Shown: positions 1 to 8,086 of the stretch, one piece after another | Numbering within the stretch: the stretch's first letter is position 1 | How the letters are laid out: every line of letters starts with the position of its first letter | NCBI GenBank assembly: GCA_944323655.1 | Contig: CALUTL010000014.1 | Location: 1 to 54,046 of the forward strand | Direction: 5' to 3' | DNA length: 54,046 nt | Source of the DNA: Candidatus Gastranaerophilales bacterium | Lineage (GTDB): Bacteria; Cyanobacteriota; Vampirovibrionia; Gastranaerophilales; Gastranaerophilaceae | The notes under the pieces: model-generated | The model's database searches: none | Told to the model about the DNA's origin: nothing | What the model saw: the letters and a program-made list of their open reading frames with translations, nothing else | Made by a program: the position numbers and the translations under genes

Positions 1-120
1 TTATTGTTAACAATCTTGCCTGTGATGCTGACATTCCCATTGTCTTTAGGGTCCCTTTCGTTTATTTTTGTCGACTTATTCTCTTTATTAGTCGGATTTT
101 TTAGGGGTTTCTTTAATTAA
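1..120 (+). CDS. Possible 3' end of a membrane protein (partial)
   Basis: Frame 1 is open from the window edge to a TAA at 118-120 and would encode 39 mostly hydrophobic residues (Leu, Phe, Val rich), as expected for the last transmembrane segment of a membrane protein. It lies just upstream of a strong hairpin terminator at 185-215. The short length and the T-rich composition, which alone gives hydrophobic codons, make this weak; no family can be named. Confidence 0.25.
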   Translation, partial: LLLTILPVMLTFPLSLGSLSFIFVDLFSLLVGFFRGFFN

Positions 121-183
121 TACGCAAAATCGTTACATTTATTAACATCTCAAATCGCTTAAATTTTTCAGAATTGAACATTA

Positions 184-383
184 AAAAAACACAACTCCAA
201 AAGAGTTGTGTTTTTGGTGTACGGATGCGATTTTGTTACCTGCTGGTCTCGCAGGTGGGTGAGCGCCTTGACAAATCCGTTTCCCGCTGGCGATTTTAAT
301 CGGCGGGTATACTGCAATGTCATTGAGAGTCAACTCTCCCTTTTATAAAAAATGTAGGAACAAAATTGAACACCCGTACAGTA
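184..383 (-). ncRNA. Candidate 6S-like regulatory RNA
   Basis: A roughly 200-base non-coding transcript is bounded by a sigma70 promoter at 390-418 and the terminator at 185-215. The 5' and 3' ends pair in a long closing stem: 371-380 with 219-228 (10 bp including one G-U), continued by an A/T-rich helix of 6 bp. Further in, a small hairpin (6-bp stem) sits on the 3' side and an apical 7-bp GC-rich hairpin closes the rod. Known 6S RNAs (about 180-200 nt) are rods with a central bubble that mimic an open promoter and bind RNA polymerase; length and shape fit. I could not run a covariance model, so another structured RNA of similar size is possible. Confidence 0.5.
185..215. terminator. Bidirectional rho-independent terminator
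   Basis: A perfect 13-bp inverted repeat (185-197 with 203-215) with a 5-base loop, flanked by A and T runs, so it can act in both directions. On the minus strand it ends the 6S-like RNA candidate; on the plus strand it would end whatever finishes at 120. Confidence 0.8.
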
Positions 384-389
384 ATATGT

Positions 390-418
390 ATTCTAGCACA
401 TTATTTTTTATTGTTCAA
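390..418 (-). promoter_or_regulatory. Sigma70 promoter of the 6S-like RNA
   Basis: Read on the minus strand: -35 TTGAAC (413-418), 17-base spacer, -10 TAGAAT (390-395) preceded by TGC, which makes an extended -10. The predicted start is about 383, exactly where the closing stem of the RNA begins. Confidence 0.65.
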
Positions 419-436
419 TAGCTCTGAAAGATAATT

Positions 437-2632
437 TTACCATCTCATTGACAATGTTTCAGAAGCTTGTTTTTCTGCATCGTCGCATTTTTTCATTGCG
501 GCCGCAACTCCGGTATAATCCTCCTGTGGGCCGGGAAGCACCATATTTTCTGGGGACGGAACATATTTTGGCTTTGCAGGCTGCGGGGTTGACGGGTTTT
601 GAACTTCCGGTTTTATATTGCAATCCGGAGAAGGTATATAACTGTATGAACGAGTTTGAGGTACTTGACTGTTGTGGGTCAATTTTGCAGCCGCATCTCT
701 TACCATCGGAGAGGGTGACGATTGTTGAACATTTATCGGATGAGTACCTGCCGTTGCCTGCAAAAGAGGTGAAGTTTGATTTTGTATTGTCTTAGTTGTC
801 GTGGTTGAAGTTTGTTGAGTTGTTCTTGCTTGATTTACATATTGATTAATCAAGTTTGAAGAAGCTTGAGGAACTCTCGGAGGCTGGTTTTGAGCCTGAG
901 CCGCTTTTAACAAAGCTTCTTGAAGCGCCTTTTGCTGTTCCGGAGATATCTGTGGTTCCTTTGGAGTTTCTTCTTTATCTTCATCAAGAACTGATTTTGT
1001 CGGTTTGCCTAAGATTGCGTGAATGCCTTTGGTTGTCAATTTGGCTAAGAAAGGTGAAACTATTGCCAAAGGTATTGCTATTCTTAACGGAACACCTGCC
1101 AAGTTACGGAAGAAATTGCCTGATTTTCTTAAGAAATTCAAATTCCATTTAGCCGTTGATCTTCTTGCTAAAAGCGTTTCGTTACCTATGTTAATAAATC
1201 CGCCGATTTTCTTGAATAATTTTGTAATCGGATTTTTAACATTGGCTTTCAACATCTTTTTAAGTTCGGTTTTACGAGCCTTATAAAGTTTTTTATCAGA
1301 CAACAAGCCTGCTTTAACATCATTATTAAACGCTTCTCTTGCAGCACGGAACTTTTCAACCTGTTCGGCTGTCATGCCTGCATATTTCAAACCGCCGACT
1401 TTATGCATTGCAACAATACCGAGAGGCATTGCCATAAAGTAGGTAAAGTCGTTTACAAATCTTTCCGCTAAAGTTTTGCCTTTTTCGCCTTTTGGTGCTT
1501 TGAAGGTGTGAATAAGCATATCGGCAAAGATTCCGGCCTGCATAGCAACGGCAATTTTGCCGCCTGCAAACCTGTTTGTACATCCTTCAAGAAGCCATGA
1601 AAGCGCTTTGGGCAATGCTCTTCCAAGTGCCGTAGAATTTCCTTTGCCGAGTGCGGCTTTGTATTTGTTCAGGTATTCCTTGAACGAAACTTCACGGCCG
1701 AACATGTGGTGGATGAATTTTCCTAACTTACCGTCCTTTTTCCAGATTGATACTTTTATATCACCGTTTTTAGTCGCTTTTTCAAGCGCTTCCATAACTT
1801 TATCAGGATGAGCAACTATATCTTTCTTAACTGCTTCAAAATCCGCAACTGAGTCAAATCCCAATTTGCGAACTTTTAATCGGTATGCAAGTTTTTCCAT
1901 TGCACTTAAATTATTGTGTTTTGCCAAAGTTGAAGGCTTAACTCCCAAAAGTTCCAGCTCTTTTTTCTGCATCAAAAGCTGTTTTTCTGCAAATGTCTTG
2001 CCGTTTAGGGTTTTCTTAAATGCATTAATATCAGACTGCTGCATCCCTAAATTTTCCAAAACTTGAGGATTTACATCTTTTCCTCTTAACCACGAAAATT
2101 TATTTCTGTTCTGGCTTGCAGGTTTTAAATATTCATCAAACATCTGCTGCATATCCATCGCCAAAAATCCGTGAACACCTTTCCCCGGAGTCTTTGCAAA
2201 TCCCCATTCAGGCTGCGTTGAATGATTTGCCAATGAATAAGCTATGCTGTTTTTCTCAGTCATCCAATGCCCGAGATCCTTTGTCTTTTTACCCAATTTG
2301 CCGAATATCTCGCCTAACCAAGTCTTGCTAAAGGCATTTGAAACCCTATCCCCAAATGCTCCAAGTTTCCCAAATGCACTCTTTTCATAATCTACCGCAC
2401 ATTTTTTGTTGAAAACATCCATCCCCTGCGATATTCCATACCATATCGCAGCCCCTGTTCCTGCATACAATAACAGATTAGTTTCCTCGTCAGCAGATGC
2501 TTTTACACGGTTAGCTATATATGAATTGTCAACCCCCTCTTTAATCTTTTCCCTATCAATACCAACAGGAACCATCTGACCGTTCACTGCCTGCATCGGT
2601 ATATTATATTGTTGATTGTAATTACTAACCAT
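437..2632 (-). CDS. Large hypothetical protein, hydrophobic hairpins and Pro/Gln/Ser-rich tail
   Basis: 731 residues; not recognised. A short hydrophobic stretch near residues 52-70 is followed by a basic region. A hydrophobic pair around residues 355-410 (one segment, a Lys/Gly-rich loop, a second segment) and a further one around 510-535 look membrane-associated. The last 170 residues are rich in Pro, Gln, Ser and Thr and probably disordered. The same pattern of a hydrophobic pair around a charged loop is seen in the protein at 50106-51125, suggesting a shared module. The start is ATG with only a weak purine stretch upstream. It stands alone, with the small-protein gene divergent upstream. 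Confidence 0.8.
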   Translation of the reverse strand: MVSNYNQQYNIPMQAVNGQMVPVGIDREKIKEGVDNSYIANRVKASADEETNLLLYAGTGAAIWYGISQGMDVFNKKCAVDYEKSAFGKLGAFGDRVSNAFSKTWLGEIFGKLGKKTKDLGHWMTEKNSIAYSLANHSTQPEWGFAKTPGKGVHGFLAMDMQQMFDEYLKPASQNRNKFSWLRGKDVNPQVLENLGMQQSDINAFKKTLNGKTFAEKQLLMQKKELELLGVKPSTLAKHNNLSAMEKLAYRLKVRKLGFDSVADFEAVKKDIVAHPDKVMEALEKATKNGDIKVSIWKKDGKLGKFIHHMFGREVSFKEYLNKYKAALGKGNSTALGRALPKALSWLLEGCTNRFAGGKIAVAMQAGIFADMLIHTFKAPKGEKGKTLAERFVNDFTYFMAMPLGIVAMHKVGGLKYAGMTAEQVEKFRAAREAFNNDVKAGLLSDKKLYKARKTELKKMLKANVKNPITKLFKKIGGFINIGNETLLARRSTAKWNLNFLRKSGNFFRNLAGVPLRIAIPLAIVSPFLAKLTTKGIHAILGKPTKSVLDEDKEETPKEPQISPEQQKALQEALLKAAQAQNQPPRVPQASSNLINQYVNQARTTQQTSTTTTKTIQNQTSPLLQATAGTHPINVQQSSPSPMVRDAAAKLTHNSQVPQTRSYSYIPSPDCNIKPEVQNPSTPQPAKPKYVPSPENMVLPGPQEDYTGVAAAMKKCDDAEKQASETLSMRW

Positions 2633-2760
2633 TCCGCTAACCTACCTAACTCTATATAATTATAAAAACATGTCCTTAGCAAAAATTGCCTGCCTGTTTA
2701 AATTTTCAAACCTATTGTAAAGTTTTGTAACAACAAAGCCAAAAACTGAAATTTTAAAAA

Positions 2761-2783
2761 GTGTATATACTTTATATATACAC
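2761..2783. promoter_or_regulatory. Palindrome in the promoter region of the 54-residue gene
   Basis: A perfect 9-bp inverted repeat with a 5-base spacer (2761-2769 and 2775-2783) overlaps the only TATA-like sequences upstream of 2816. Its position, about 35 bases before the ATG, suits either an operator over the -10 region or a hairpin at the mRNA 5' end. Confidence 0.4.
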
Positions 2784-2815
2784 AAGATGAATTTAATGAA
2801 GAGAGGCTGAGAATT

Positions 2816-2980
2816 ATGGCAGTTGCAAATTTGAAAAAAATTGATGACAAACTGAAAGATATGTATCAGGATAAGCTTACGGCACCTGCGCCTCAGGCTT
2901 TCGAAGACAGATCAGAGGTTTTGCTTGCACAGATGAATTTTATCGCTATGGCAAACAGACAAGCTTTACACTTAATTTAA
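2816..2980 (+). CDS. Small protein, 54 residues, unknown
   Basis: ATG at 2816 is preceded by a purine-rich AGAGAGG site about 9-15 bases upstream and the frame runs to TAA at 2978-2980, followed by a clean terminator at 3041-3072. The product is soluble and amphipathic (starts MAVANLKKIDD, ends in HLI) with several Met and Gln. Promoter, ribosome site, frame and terminator make a complete monocistronic unit, so I consider it a real gene. No family recognised. Confidence 0.65.
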   Translation: MAVANLKKIDDKLKDMYQDKLTAPAPQAFEDRSEVLLAQMNFIAMANRQALHLI

Positions 2981-3040
2981 ATCTAACAATACTTACTATA
3001 AAATTTTAACTCCAATTAATTTTTCCCCTACAAATTTTGT

Positions 3041-3072
3041 ACCTGATTTTCCCCAAAAATCAGGTTTTTTTT
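3041..3072 (+). terminator. Rho-independent terminator
   Basis: A 10-bp stem (3041-3050 with 3056-3065), 5-base loop, then a run of eight T. It ends the small-protein transcript. Confidence 0.85.
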
Positions 3073-3105
3073 GTACTCGAAGTGTACTTTTTAATCTTAT
3101 AAACC

Positions 3106-3840
3106 CTAAATTATTTGTTCCTTAATTTTTTCTGAAATCGCATTTCTCGCCTTAATCTCAGGTAAATTTGCATAATCTTTAGGATTTATCGGCTCTTTTA
3201 CTTCAAGCTTAAATTCCGCCGTTTTTGCCCCCATATCACAAAATAACTGACCTTTTTGAAGAAAAGGGATATCCGTTGTGATTTTAACCGGAATTATCTC
3301 TACTCCTGAATTTAAAGCTATCGCTGATGAACCTTTATGTATTTTAAAATCTTCATCCGGCTTAGTTCGAGTTCCTGACGGAAATATTACAATATTAAAA
3401 CCTTCGGACAAATATTTTGCAGAATCTTCTTTTAATTTTTCAAGATCAATATCATTAATTATATATATTGATTTTACTATATTTCTAAAAAACGGATTTT
3501 TAAGAGTTGCTTTTTTGGCAAGACAAGTTGAATTAGGGATTAAGCCTATCAAAATCACGATATCAATAAAAGTCGGATGGTTTGCAACAATTACTTTTCC
3601 GGACAAATTTCGCAATTTATCTTTGTCAGAAATCTCAATATTCACAAGCCTTATTTTTATAAGAAGTCTTATAAAAAAGTTCCATGCCCGATGCACAACT
3701 TCAGAATAAGCTTTTTTTTGTTTATTTTCAGGTAGAAAAAAATGAATATACGGGAAAATTATAAAACTTATAACACCTGCCCCAAACCCAAAAAAAGTAA
3801 AACCTAACACCCCGATAAATGAGCGCCAAAGCCTTATCAT
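3106..3840 (-). CDS. PlsC-like 1-acyl-glycerol-phosphate acyltransferase family protein
   Basis: 244 residues with the LPLAT signature: NHPTFID at residues 87-93 (HX4D, with His88 and Asp93 catalytic) and FPSGTR at 153-158, a variant of the usual FPEGTR block, plus an N-terminal hydrophobic anchor at residues 8-35. The family moves acyl chains from ACP or CoA to a lysolipid or other hydroxyl acceptor at the membrane. It overlaps the chain-length-factor-like gene by four bases (ATGA) and is co-transcribed with it. In aryl-polyene loci an acyltransferase of this family is thought to attach the finished polyene to a lipid; here that is inference. A housekeeping role in phospholipid synthesis is the alternative. 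Confidence 0.85.
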   Translation of the reverse strand: MIRLWRSFIGVLGFTFFGFGAGVISFIIFPYIHFFLPENKQKKAYSEVVHRAWNFFIRLLIKIRLVNIEISDKDKLRNLSGKVIVANHPTFIDIVILIGLIPNSTCLAKKATLKNPFFRNIVKSIYIINDIDLEKLKEDSAKYLSEGFNIVIFPSGTRTKPDEDFKIHKGSSAIALNSGVEIIPVKITTDIPFLQKGQLFCDMGAKTAEFKLEVKEPINPKDYANLPEIKARNAISEKIKEQII

Positions 3841-4430
3841 CCAACTCTCCTTATTGTATAATACGGCGCAACAAATTCTAATGCATCTTTACTTAAAAAT
3901 TTCACAAATCTTTGATATTCATTATTTTGTACAGAATTTTGAGAAATAATCAATTCAAATTCTTCAGCACCCGCTTGAGGTTCTTTCCCGATTAAGCAGG
4001 CGGCTCCGCTTAATTCTGACAAAGTATCAGCGTAAATAAAAAGTGTTTTTTCCGTTTCCGCTATCGCATCCAGAAATCCTGCACTTAAGCTGTTTTCACC
4101 GGCAGATATTGCGTTATACTTGTTTTTTATCCCTTTAAAAAGTGAAAAAGCACCGACCGAAGCGTTATGAACGGAAGATCCGAATGAAATCGGCGAAACT
4201 TCACCGTCATTTGTGTACTGTGAAATTAAGCTCTCAAGCCTGTCCACTTCTCCGAATTGAGATGCAAAAACAAGATTGACCTCGTTTCCGTCATGACATT
4301 CGTTTAACAAAGCAAAAGTAATCCTTGCAATCGGACTCAATTTTCGCCTTGTCATCATCGGAACAAATGACAAATCAGGCTTTTCGTTTTTTAAAACTGA
4401 TGTTTTATATATGAAAAATTTCTGATTCAT
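3837..4430 (-). CDS. Beta-ketoacyl synthase-like chain length factor
   Basis: 197 residues resembling the N-terminal half of a ketosynthase in the form typical of the 'beta-ketoacyl synthase chain length factor' family (Ketoacyl-synt_2): FASQFGEVDRLESLI near residues 55-70, then SFGSSVHNASVGAFS. There is no nucleophilic Cys in the block where a ketosynthase has TACSSG, so it should not condense on its own. In aryl-polyene systems such a protein (ApeC) pairs with the active ketosynthase ApeO and sets chain length. Its start codon is only 29 bases from that of the divergent ketosynthase, so the arms share a promoter region. It is shorter than the usual ~240 residues. Confidence 0.8.
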   Translation of the reverse strand: MNQKFFIYKTSVLKNEKPDLSFVPMMTRRKLSPIARITFALLNECHDGNEVNLVFASQFGEVDRLESLISQYTNDGEVSPISFGSSVHNASVGAFSLFKGIKNKYNAISAGENSLSAGFLDAIAETEKTLFIYADTLSELSGAACLIGKEPQAGAEEFELIISQNSVQNNEYQRFVKFLSKDALEFVAPYYTIRRVG

Positions 4431-4459
4431 GATAACATATTATTATAGTTGGAGAGAAA

Positions 4460-5584
4460 ATGCAAAGCGGAATTTACATAACGAATTACGATGCAATATG
4501 CAATCTCGGCAATAACATCGACGAGATTTTTGAAAATGCACTTAAAGGTTCTAACGAATTTTTAAGTCCGCTTGAGGGAATCGTAAAAGATAAAAAATTT
4601 TATTTCGGAAAAGTAAATTGCGAATTGCCGCAAATTAAAGATGAAAGGTTTAACCTGCGTGTAAACAGGCTTCTTTTACATCTTTTGAACAATATGGAAG
4701 AAAAGCTTGAGGAACTATTCAAAAAATACCCCAAATCCCGAATCGGCACAGTAATTGCCACAACAAATTCAGGGATAGAAGAATACGAAAAATCAAGAAA
4801 TAAAAAACACTTTGAAATCGGGAACCCTGCGGAATTTATAAAGCATCAATTAGGACTTGAAAGTTTTTACTCAAGTGTTTCAACAGCCTGCTCATCAGGA
4901 ATAAAAGCTTTTGCGACGGCTAAAAAGCTTATAGACAGCGATGTTTGTGATGCGGTAATAGTCGGCGGCACAGATGCTCTTTCAAAACTTCCGATTTTCG
5001 GATTTCATTCGCTGGAAATTTTATCAGAAAAGAAAACAAACCCGTTTTCCAAAAACAGAAACGGCATAAACCTTGGCGAAGGTGCCGCACTTTTTATAGT
5101 GGAAAAAGATACCGAAGGGATTAAGATAAAAGGAATCGGCGAAACTTCAGACGCATATCATTCAGCAACCCCTGATCCAAAGGGAATTGAAGCAGAAAGA
5201 GCGATAAAAATTGCACTAAAAGAATCAAACCTTGTTCCGGACGCAATAGATTACATAAATTTACACGGAACAGGAACCAAAACAAACGACCTTATGGAAG
5301 CTAATGCATTATACAAGCTTTTTGGCTGCTGTACGGAAGTGAGTGCCACAAAACCGCTTACGGGACATTGTCTTGGAGCCGCAGCCTCAATAGAAACCGC
5401 ACTTTGCTGTCACATAATTAAAAATAACACAATAATTCCGCACGTATATGATGGTGAATACGATTACACTTTGCCTGAAATTAATTTAATTACAAAACCG
5501 GTTAACAAAAAAATAAACAATGTTTTATGTAACGCCTTCGGATTTGGCGGAACGAATGCGGTTATGATTATGGGGAGGGAATAA
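4460..5584 (+). CDS. Beta-ketoacyl-ACP synthase (ApeO/FabF-like)
   Basis: 374 residues, thiolase fold. Active-site Cys144 lies in STACSSG, His269 in LHGTGT, and Lys298 and His303 in KPLTGH, so the Cys-His-His machinery is intact. It catalyses decarboxylative condensation of malonyl-ACP with an acyl primer in the cytosol. Shine-Dalgarno GGAGAG lies just before the ATG. First gene of a tight four-gene operon (2-base gap to the dehydratase). Given the divergent chain length factor, it is the probable catalytic half of a KS-CLF heterodimer. Plain FabF for fatty-acid synthesis is the alternative, but a FabF-like gene is also present at 6757. Confidence 0.85.
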   Translation: MQSGIYITNYDAICNLGNNIDEIFENALKGSNEFLSPLEGIVKDKKFYFGKVNCELPQIKDERFNLRVNRLLLHLLNNMEEKLEELFKKYPKSRIGTVIATTNSGIEEYEKSRNKKHFEIGNPAEFIKHQLGLESFYSSVSTACSSGIKAFATAKKLIDSDVCDAVIVGGTDALSKLPIFGFHSLEILSEKKTNPFSKNRNGINLGEGAALFIVEKDTEGIKIKGIGETSDAYHSATPDPKGIEAERAIKIALKESNLVPDAIDYINLHGTGTKTNDLMEANALYKLFGCCTEVSATKPLTGHCLGAAASIETALCCHIIKNNTIIPHVYDGEYDYTLPEINLITKPVNKKINNVLCNAFGFGGTNAVMIMGRE

Positions 5585-5586
5585 TT

Positions 5587-6039
5587 GTGAATTATGATTT
5601 AGAAAAAGTTCTCCCGCACAACCACCCGATTATATTGATTGACGAAATTCTTGACTACAATCTTGAAGAACATACAGCAAGCACTCTTGTCAAAATCTAT
5701 GAAGATAAAATGTTTTTCGATAAAACTATTAACGGAATTTCTCCTGTTGTCGGAATTGAGTTTATGGCCCAAACTCTCGGCTGTTATTCATATTTTAAAA
5801 ACAACAACAAAACCCCGAAAATCGGATTTTTGCTCGGCACAAGACTATACAAAAACCACATTGACTGTTTTGAAAACAGTAAAGAATACCGAGTAGAGGC
5901 AAAAGAAGTTTTTTCGGATAACGAACTTGTTTCGTTTGAATGTTTTATTTATAATGGAGATGAAATTTGCGCCGAGGCAAGCATAAACGCATATATGCCG
6001 GCAAATCAGATAAATCTTATAGGTATGCTTAATGTCTAA
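5587..6039 (+). CDS. 3-hydroxyacyl-ACP dehydratase, hotdog fold (ApeP/FabZ-like)
   Basis: 150 residues from a GTG start, which has a strong GGGAGGG site 7 bases upstream. LPHNHPIILID at residues 9-19 matches the His-containing block of FabZ/ApeP dehydratases (His11/His13), and GIEFMAQ at 56-62 supplies the acidic residue (Glu58). It would dehydrate 3-hydroxyacyl-ACP to a trans-2-enoyl-ACP. No enoyl reductase is encoded nearby, so double bonds would be kept, as in polyene synthesis. It overlaps the ketoreductase by 8 bases. Confidence 0.82.
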   Translation: MNYDLEKVLPHNHPIILIDEILDYNLEEHTASTLVKIYEDKMFFDKTINGISPVVGIEFMAQTLGCYSYFKNNNKTPKIGFLLGTRLYKNHIDCFENSKEYRVEAKEVFSDNELVSFECFIYNGDEICAEASINAYMPANQINLIGMLNV

Positions 6040-6760
6040 ATATGTATTAGTAACAGGTTCAAGCCGCGGAATAGGAAGAGAAGTTGCAATATACCTTGCA
6101 AAGAACGGTTTTGATATTGTACTTCACTGCAACAGCAATCTTCAAAAAGCCCAAGAAACCGCAGATGAAATTAAAAAACTCGGACAAAATGCCAGAATTT
6201 TGCAGTTCGACATTTCAAAAAGAGAACAGTGCAAAGAAATCCTAACAAAAGATATAGAAGAAAACGGCTGTTATTACGGAGTTGTTTTAAACGCAGGAAT
6301 TTCTCGTGACAATGTATTTCCTGCAATGGAAGATACTGAGTGGGATGAGGTTTTAAGCACAAATCTCGGAGGATTTTATAATATTCTAAGACCTGTTGTA
6401 ATGCCTATGATATCTTCAAGGATTAAAGGAAGAATTGTCACGATGTCGTCGATTTCAGGGCTTTGCGGAAACAGAGGTCAGGTAAATTACAGCGCCTCAA
6501 AAGCCGGAATAATAGGAGCAACAAAAGCACTCGCACTTGAACTTGCCAAAAGAGGAATTACGGTAAACTGCGTCGCTCCAGGTGTTATTGAATCTGATAT
6601 GACCAAAAATCTTCCGGCAGATGAACTCAAAAAAGCAATTCCAATGAAACGTTTCGGCACCCCAAAAGAAGTCGCAAGCCTTGTTAATTATTTAATGAGT
6701 GAAGATGCCTCCTACATAACAGGTCAGGTAATCTCCGTAAACGGAGGACTTTACCAATGA
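6032..6760 (+). CDS. 3-oxoacyl-ACP reductase, SDR family (ApeQ/FabG-like)
   Basis: 242 residues, a complete classical short-chain dehydrogenase: the cofactor-binding TGSSRGIG at residues 8-15, NAGIS at 87-91, Asn111, Ser140 and the YSASK catalytic block with Tyr153 and Lys157. It should reduce 3-ketoacyl-ACP to 3-hydroxyacyl-ACP with NADPH. It overlaps the upstream dehydratase by 8 bases and the downstream ketosynthase by 4 (ATGA), so the set is translationally coupled. Place in the operon matches ApeQ between ApeP and ApeR. Confidence 0.9.
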   Translation: MSKYVLVTGSSRGIGREVAIYLAKNGFDIVLHCNSNLQKAQETADEIKKLGQNARILQFDISKREQCKEILTKDIEENGCYYGVVLNAGISRDNVFPAMEDTEWDEVLSTNLGGFYNILRPVVMPMISSRIKGRIVTMSSISGLCGNRGQVNYSASKAGIIGATKALALELAKRGITVNCVAPGVIESDMTKNLPADELKKAIPMKRFGTPKEVASLVNYLMSEDASYITGQVISVNGGLYQ

Positions 6761-7980
6761 AGCGTGTTGTCGTAACAGGTATGGCACTTGCAAGCCCTCT
6801 TGGGTGTGATGTAAAAGGTGCATTTGAAAGATTAAAAACTTATAAAAATTGCGTTAAATATACTTCTGAACTTGAACAGTACAGAAGATTAAACACAAAA
6901 CTTTCATCTCCTGTTCAAGGCTTTGCGGTTCCCGAGCATTACACGAGAAAAGTAACCCGCACGATGGGTGAAATTGCTCTAATGAGCGTTGCGACAACAG
7001 AAAAAGCCCTTGAAGATGCGGGATTATTAAATGATGAAATTATCACAAACGGCGAAACCGGAATTGCATACGGATCTTCCTCAGGCTCAATCACAACCCT
7101 GATTGATTTTTACGCAATGGAAGTTGACAAAGAAGTTAAAAATCTAAATTCGGGTTCTTATGTGAAAATGATGTCCCAAACAGCAGCAGTAAATATTTCG
7201 CTGTATTTTAAAACCAAAGGGAGATTAATTCCGACGTCTTCTGCTTGCACATCAGGCTCAATGGGTATCGGAGCAGCTTACGAAGCCATAAAAGACGGAT
7301 ATCAAACAATTATGATATCAGGCGGAGCGGAAGAACTTCAACCGACTCATATTGCAATTTTTGATACACTTTATGCCACAAGCTTAAAAAACGACACACC
7401 TGAACTTACGCCTTCTCCATTTGACAAAAACCGTGACGGGCTTGTAATCGGAGCAGGTGCTGGAACTTTAATTCTTGAAGAATATGAGCACGCTAAAAAG
7501 CGAGGAGCCAAGATTTACGCAGAAATAATCGGCTACGGCAACACAACCGACGGATGCCATATAACTAACCCAAATCCTGAAACTATGGGAAACGCTATGT
7601 CAGAAGCCTTAAAATACGCACAGATTTCCGCAGATGAAATAGGCTACATAAACGCCCACGGCACAGCAACAATCCAAGGAGATACAGCAGAAAGTGTTGC
7701 AACTTATAACGTGTTCAAGCGTGATGTTCCGATAAGTTCACTAAAAAGCTACACAGGACATACACTTGGTGCCTGCGGCGCAATAGAAGCAATAATGACA
7801 ATTGAGATGATGAACAATAACTGGTATCATCCGACGCTTAACCTTAACGAAGTCGACGAAAATTGTGCGCCCCTTGGTTATATAAAAAAAGAAGGGGTTG
7901 AAATGGATAACAAAATTGTAATGTCAAACAACTTTGCCTTCGGCGGAATTAACACTTCCTTAATATTCAAAAAAATCTAA
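6757..7980 (+). CDS. Beta-ketoacyl-ACP synthase II-like (ApeR/FabF-like)
   Basis: 407 residues, the usual FabF length. Cys164 in SACTSG, His301 in NAHGTAT, Lys330 and His335 in KSYTGH are all present. It is the last gene of the four-gene plus-strand operon, coupled by ATGA to the reductase. In aryl-polyene systems ApeR is a second ketosynthase, thought to act on the first condensations; the alternative is the general FabF of the cell. No terminator is obvious before the MFS gene 106 bases downstream, so partial read-through is possible. Confidence 0.88.
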   Translation: MKRVVVTGMALASPLGCDVKGAFERLKTYKNCVKYTSELEQYRRLNTKLSSPVQGFAVPEHYTRKVTRTMGEIALMSVATTEKALEDAGLLNDEIITNGETGIAYGSSSGSITTLIDFYAMEVDKEVKNLNSGSYVKMMSQTAAVNISLYFKTKGRLIPTSSACTSGSMGIGAAYEAIKDGYQTIMISGGAEELQPTHIAIFDTLYATSLKNDTPELTPSPFDKNRDGLVIGAGAGTLILEEYEHAKKRGAKIYAEIIGYGNTTDGCHITNPNPETMGNAMSEALKYAQISADEIGYINAHGTATIQGDTAESVATYNVFKRDVPISSLKSYTGHTLGACGAIEAIMTIEMMNNNWYHPTLNLNEVDENCAPLGYIKKEGVEMDNKIVMSNNFAFGGINTSLIFKKI

Positions 7981-8086
7981 TAGACATTTACTTGAAAAAA
8001 AAGTCCTGTTTTGTTAATTTATTAAATATAAGAGAGTAACTGGCGAAATATTAAAAATTCCGTTAATTTTCAGAATTGGAGAAAGA

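Noticed and set aside
184-383. SRP RNA, tmRNA or RNase P RNA
   Set aside because: Too short for tmRNA/RNase P, and the conserved SRP helix 8 bases (GGTCAGGTCCGGAAGG-like) are not found.
448-1286. Long plus-strand frames opposite the 731-residue gene
   Set aside because: No ribosome sites, Leu/Phe-heavy composition and complete overlap with a better minus-strand gene.
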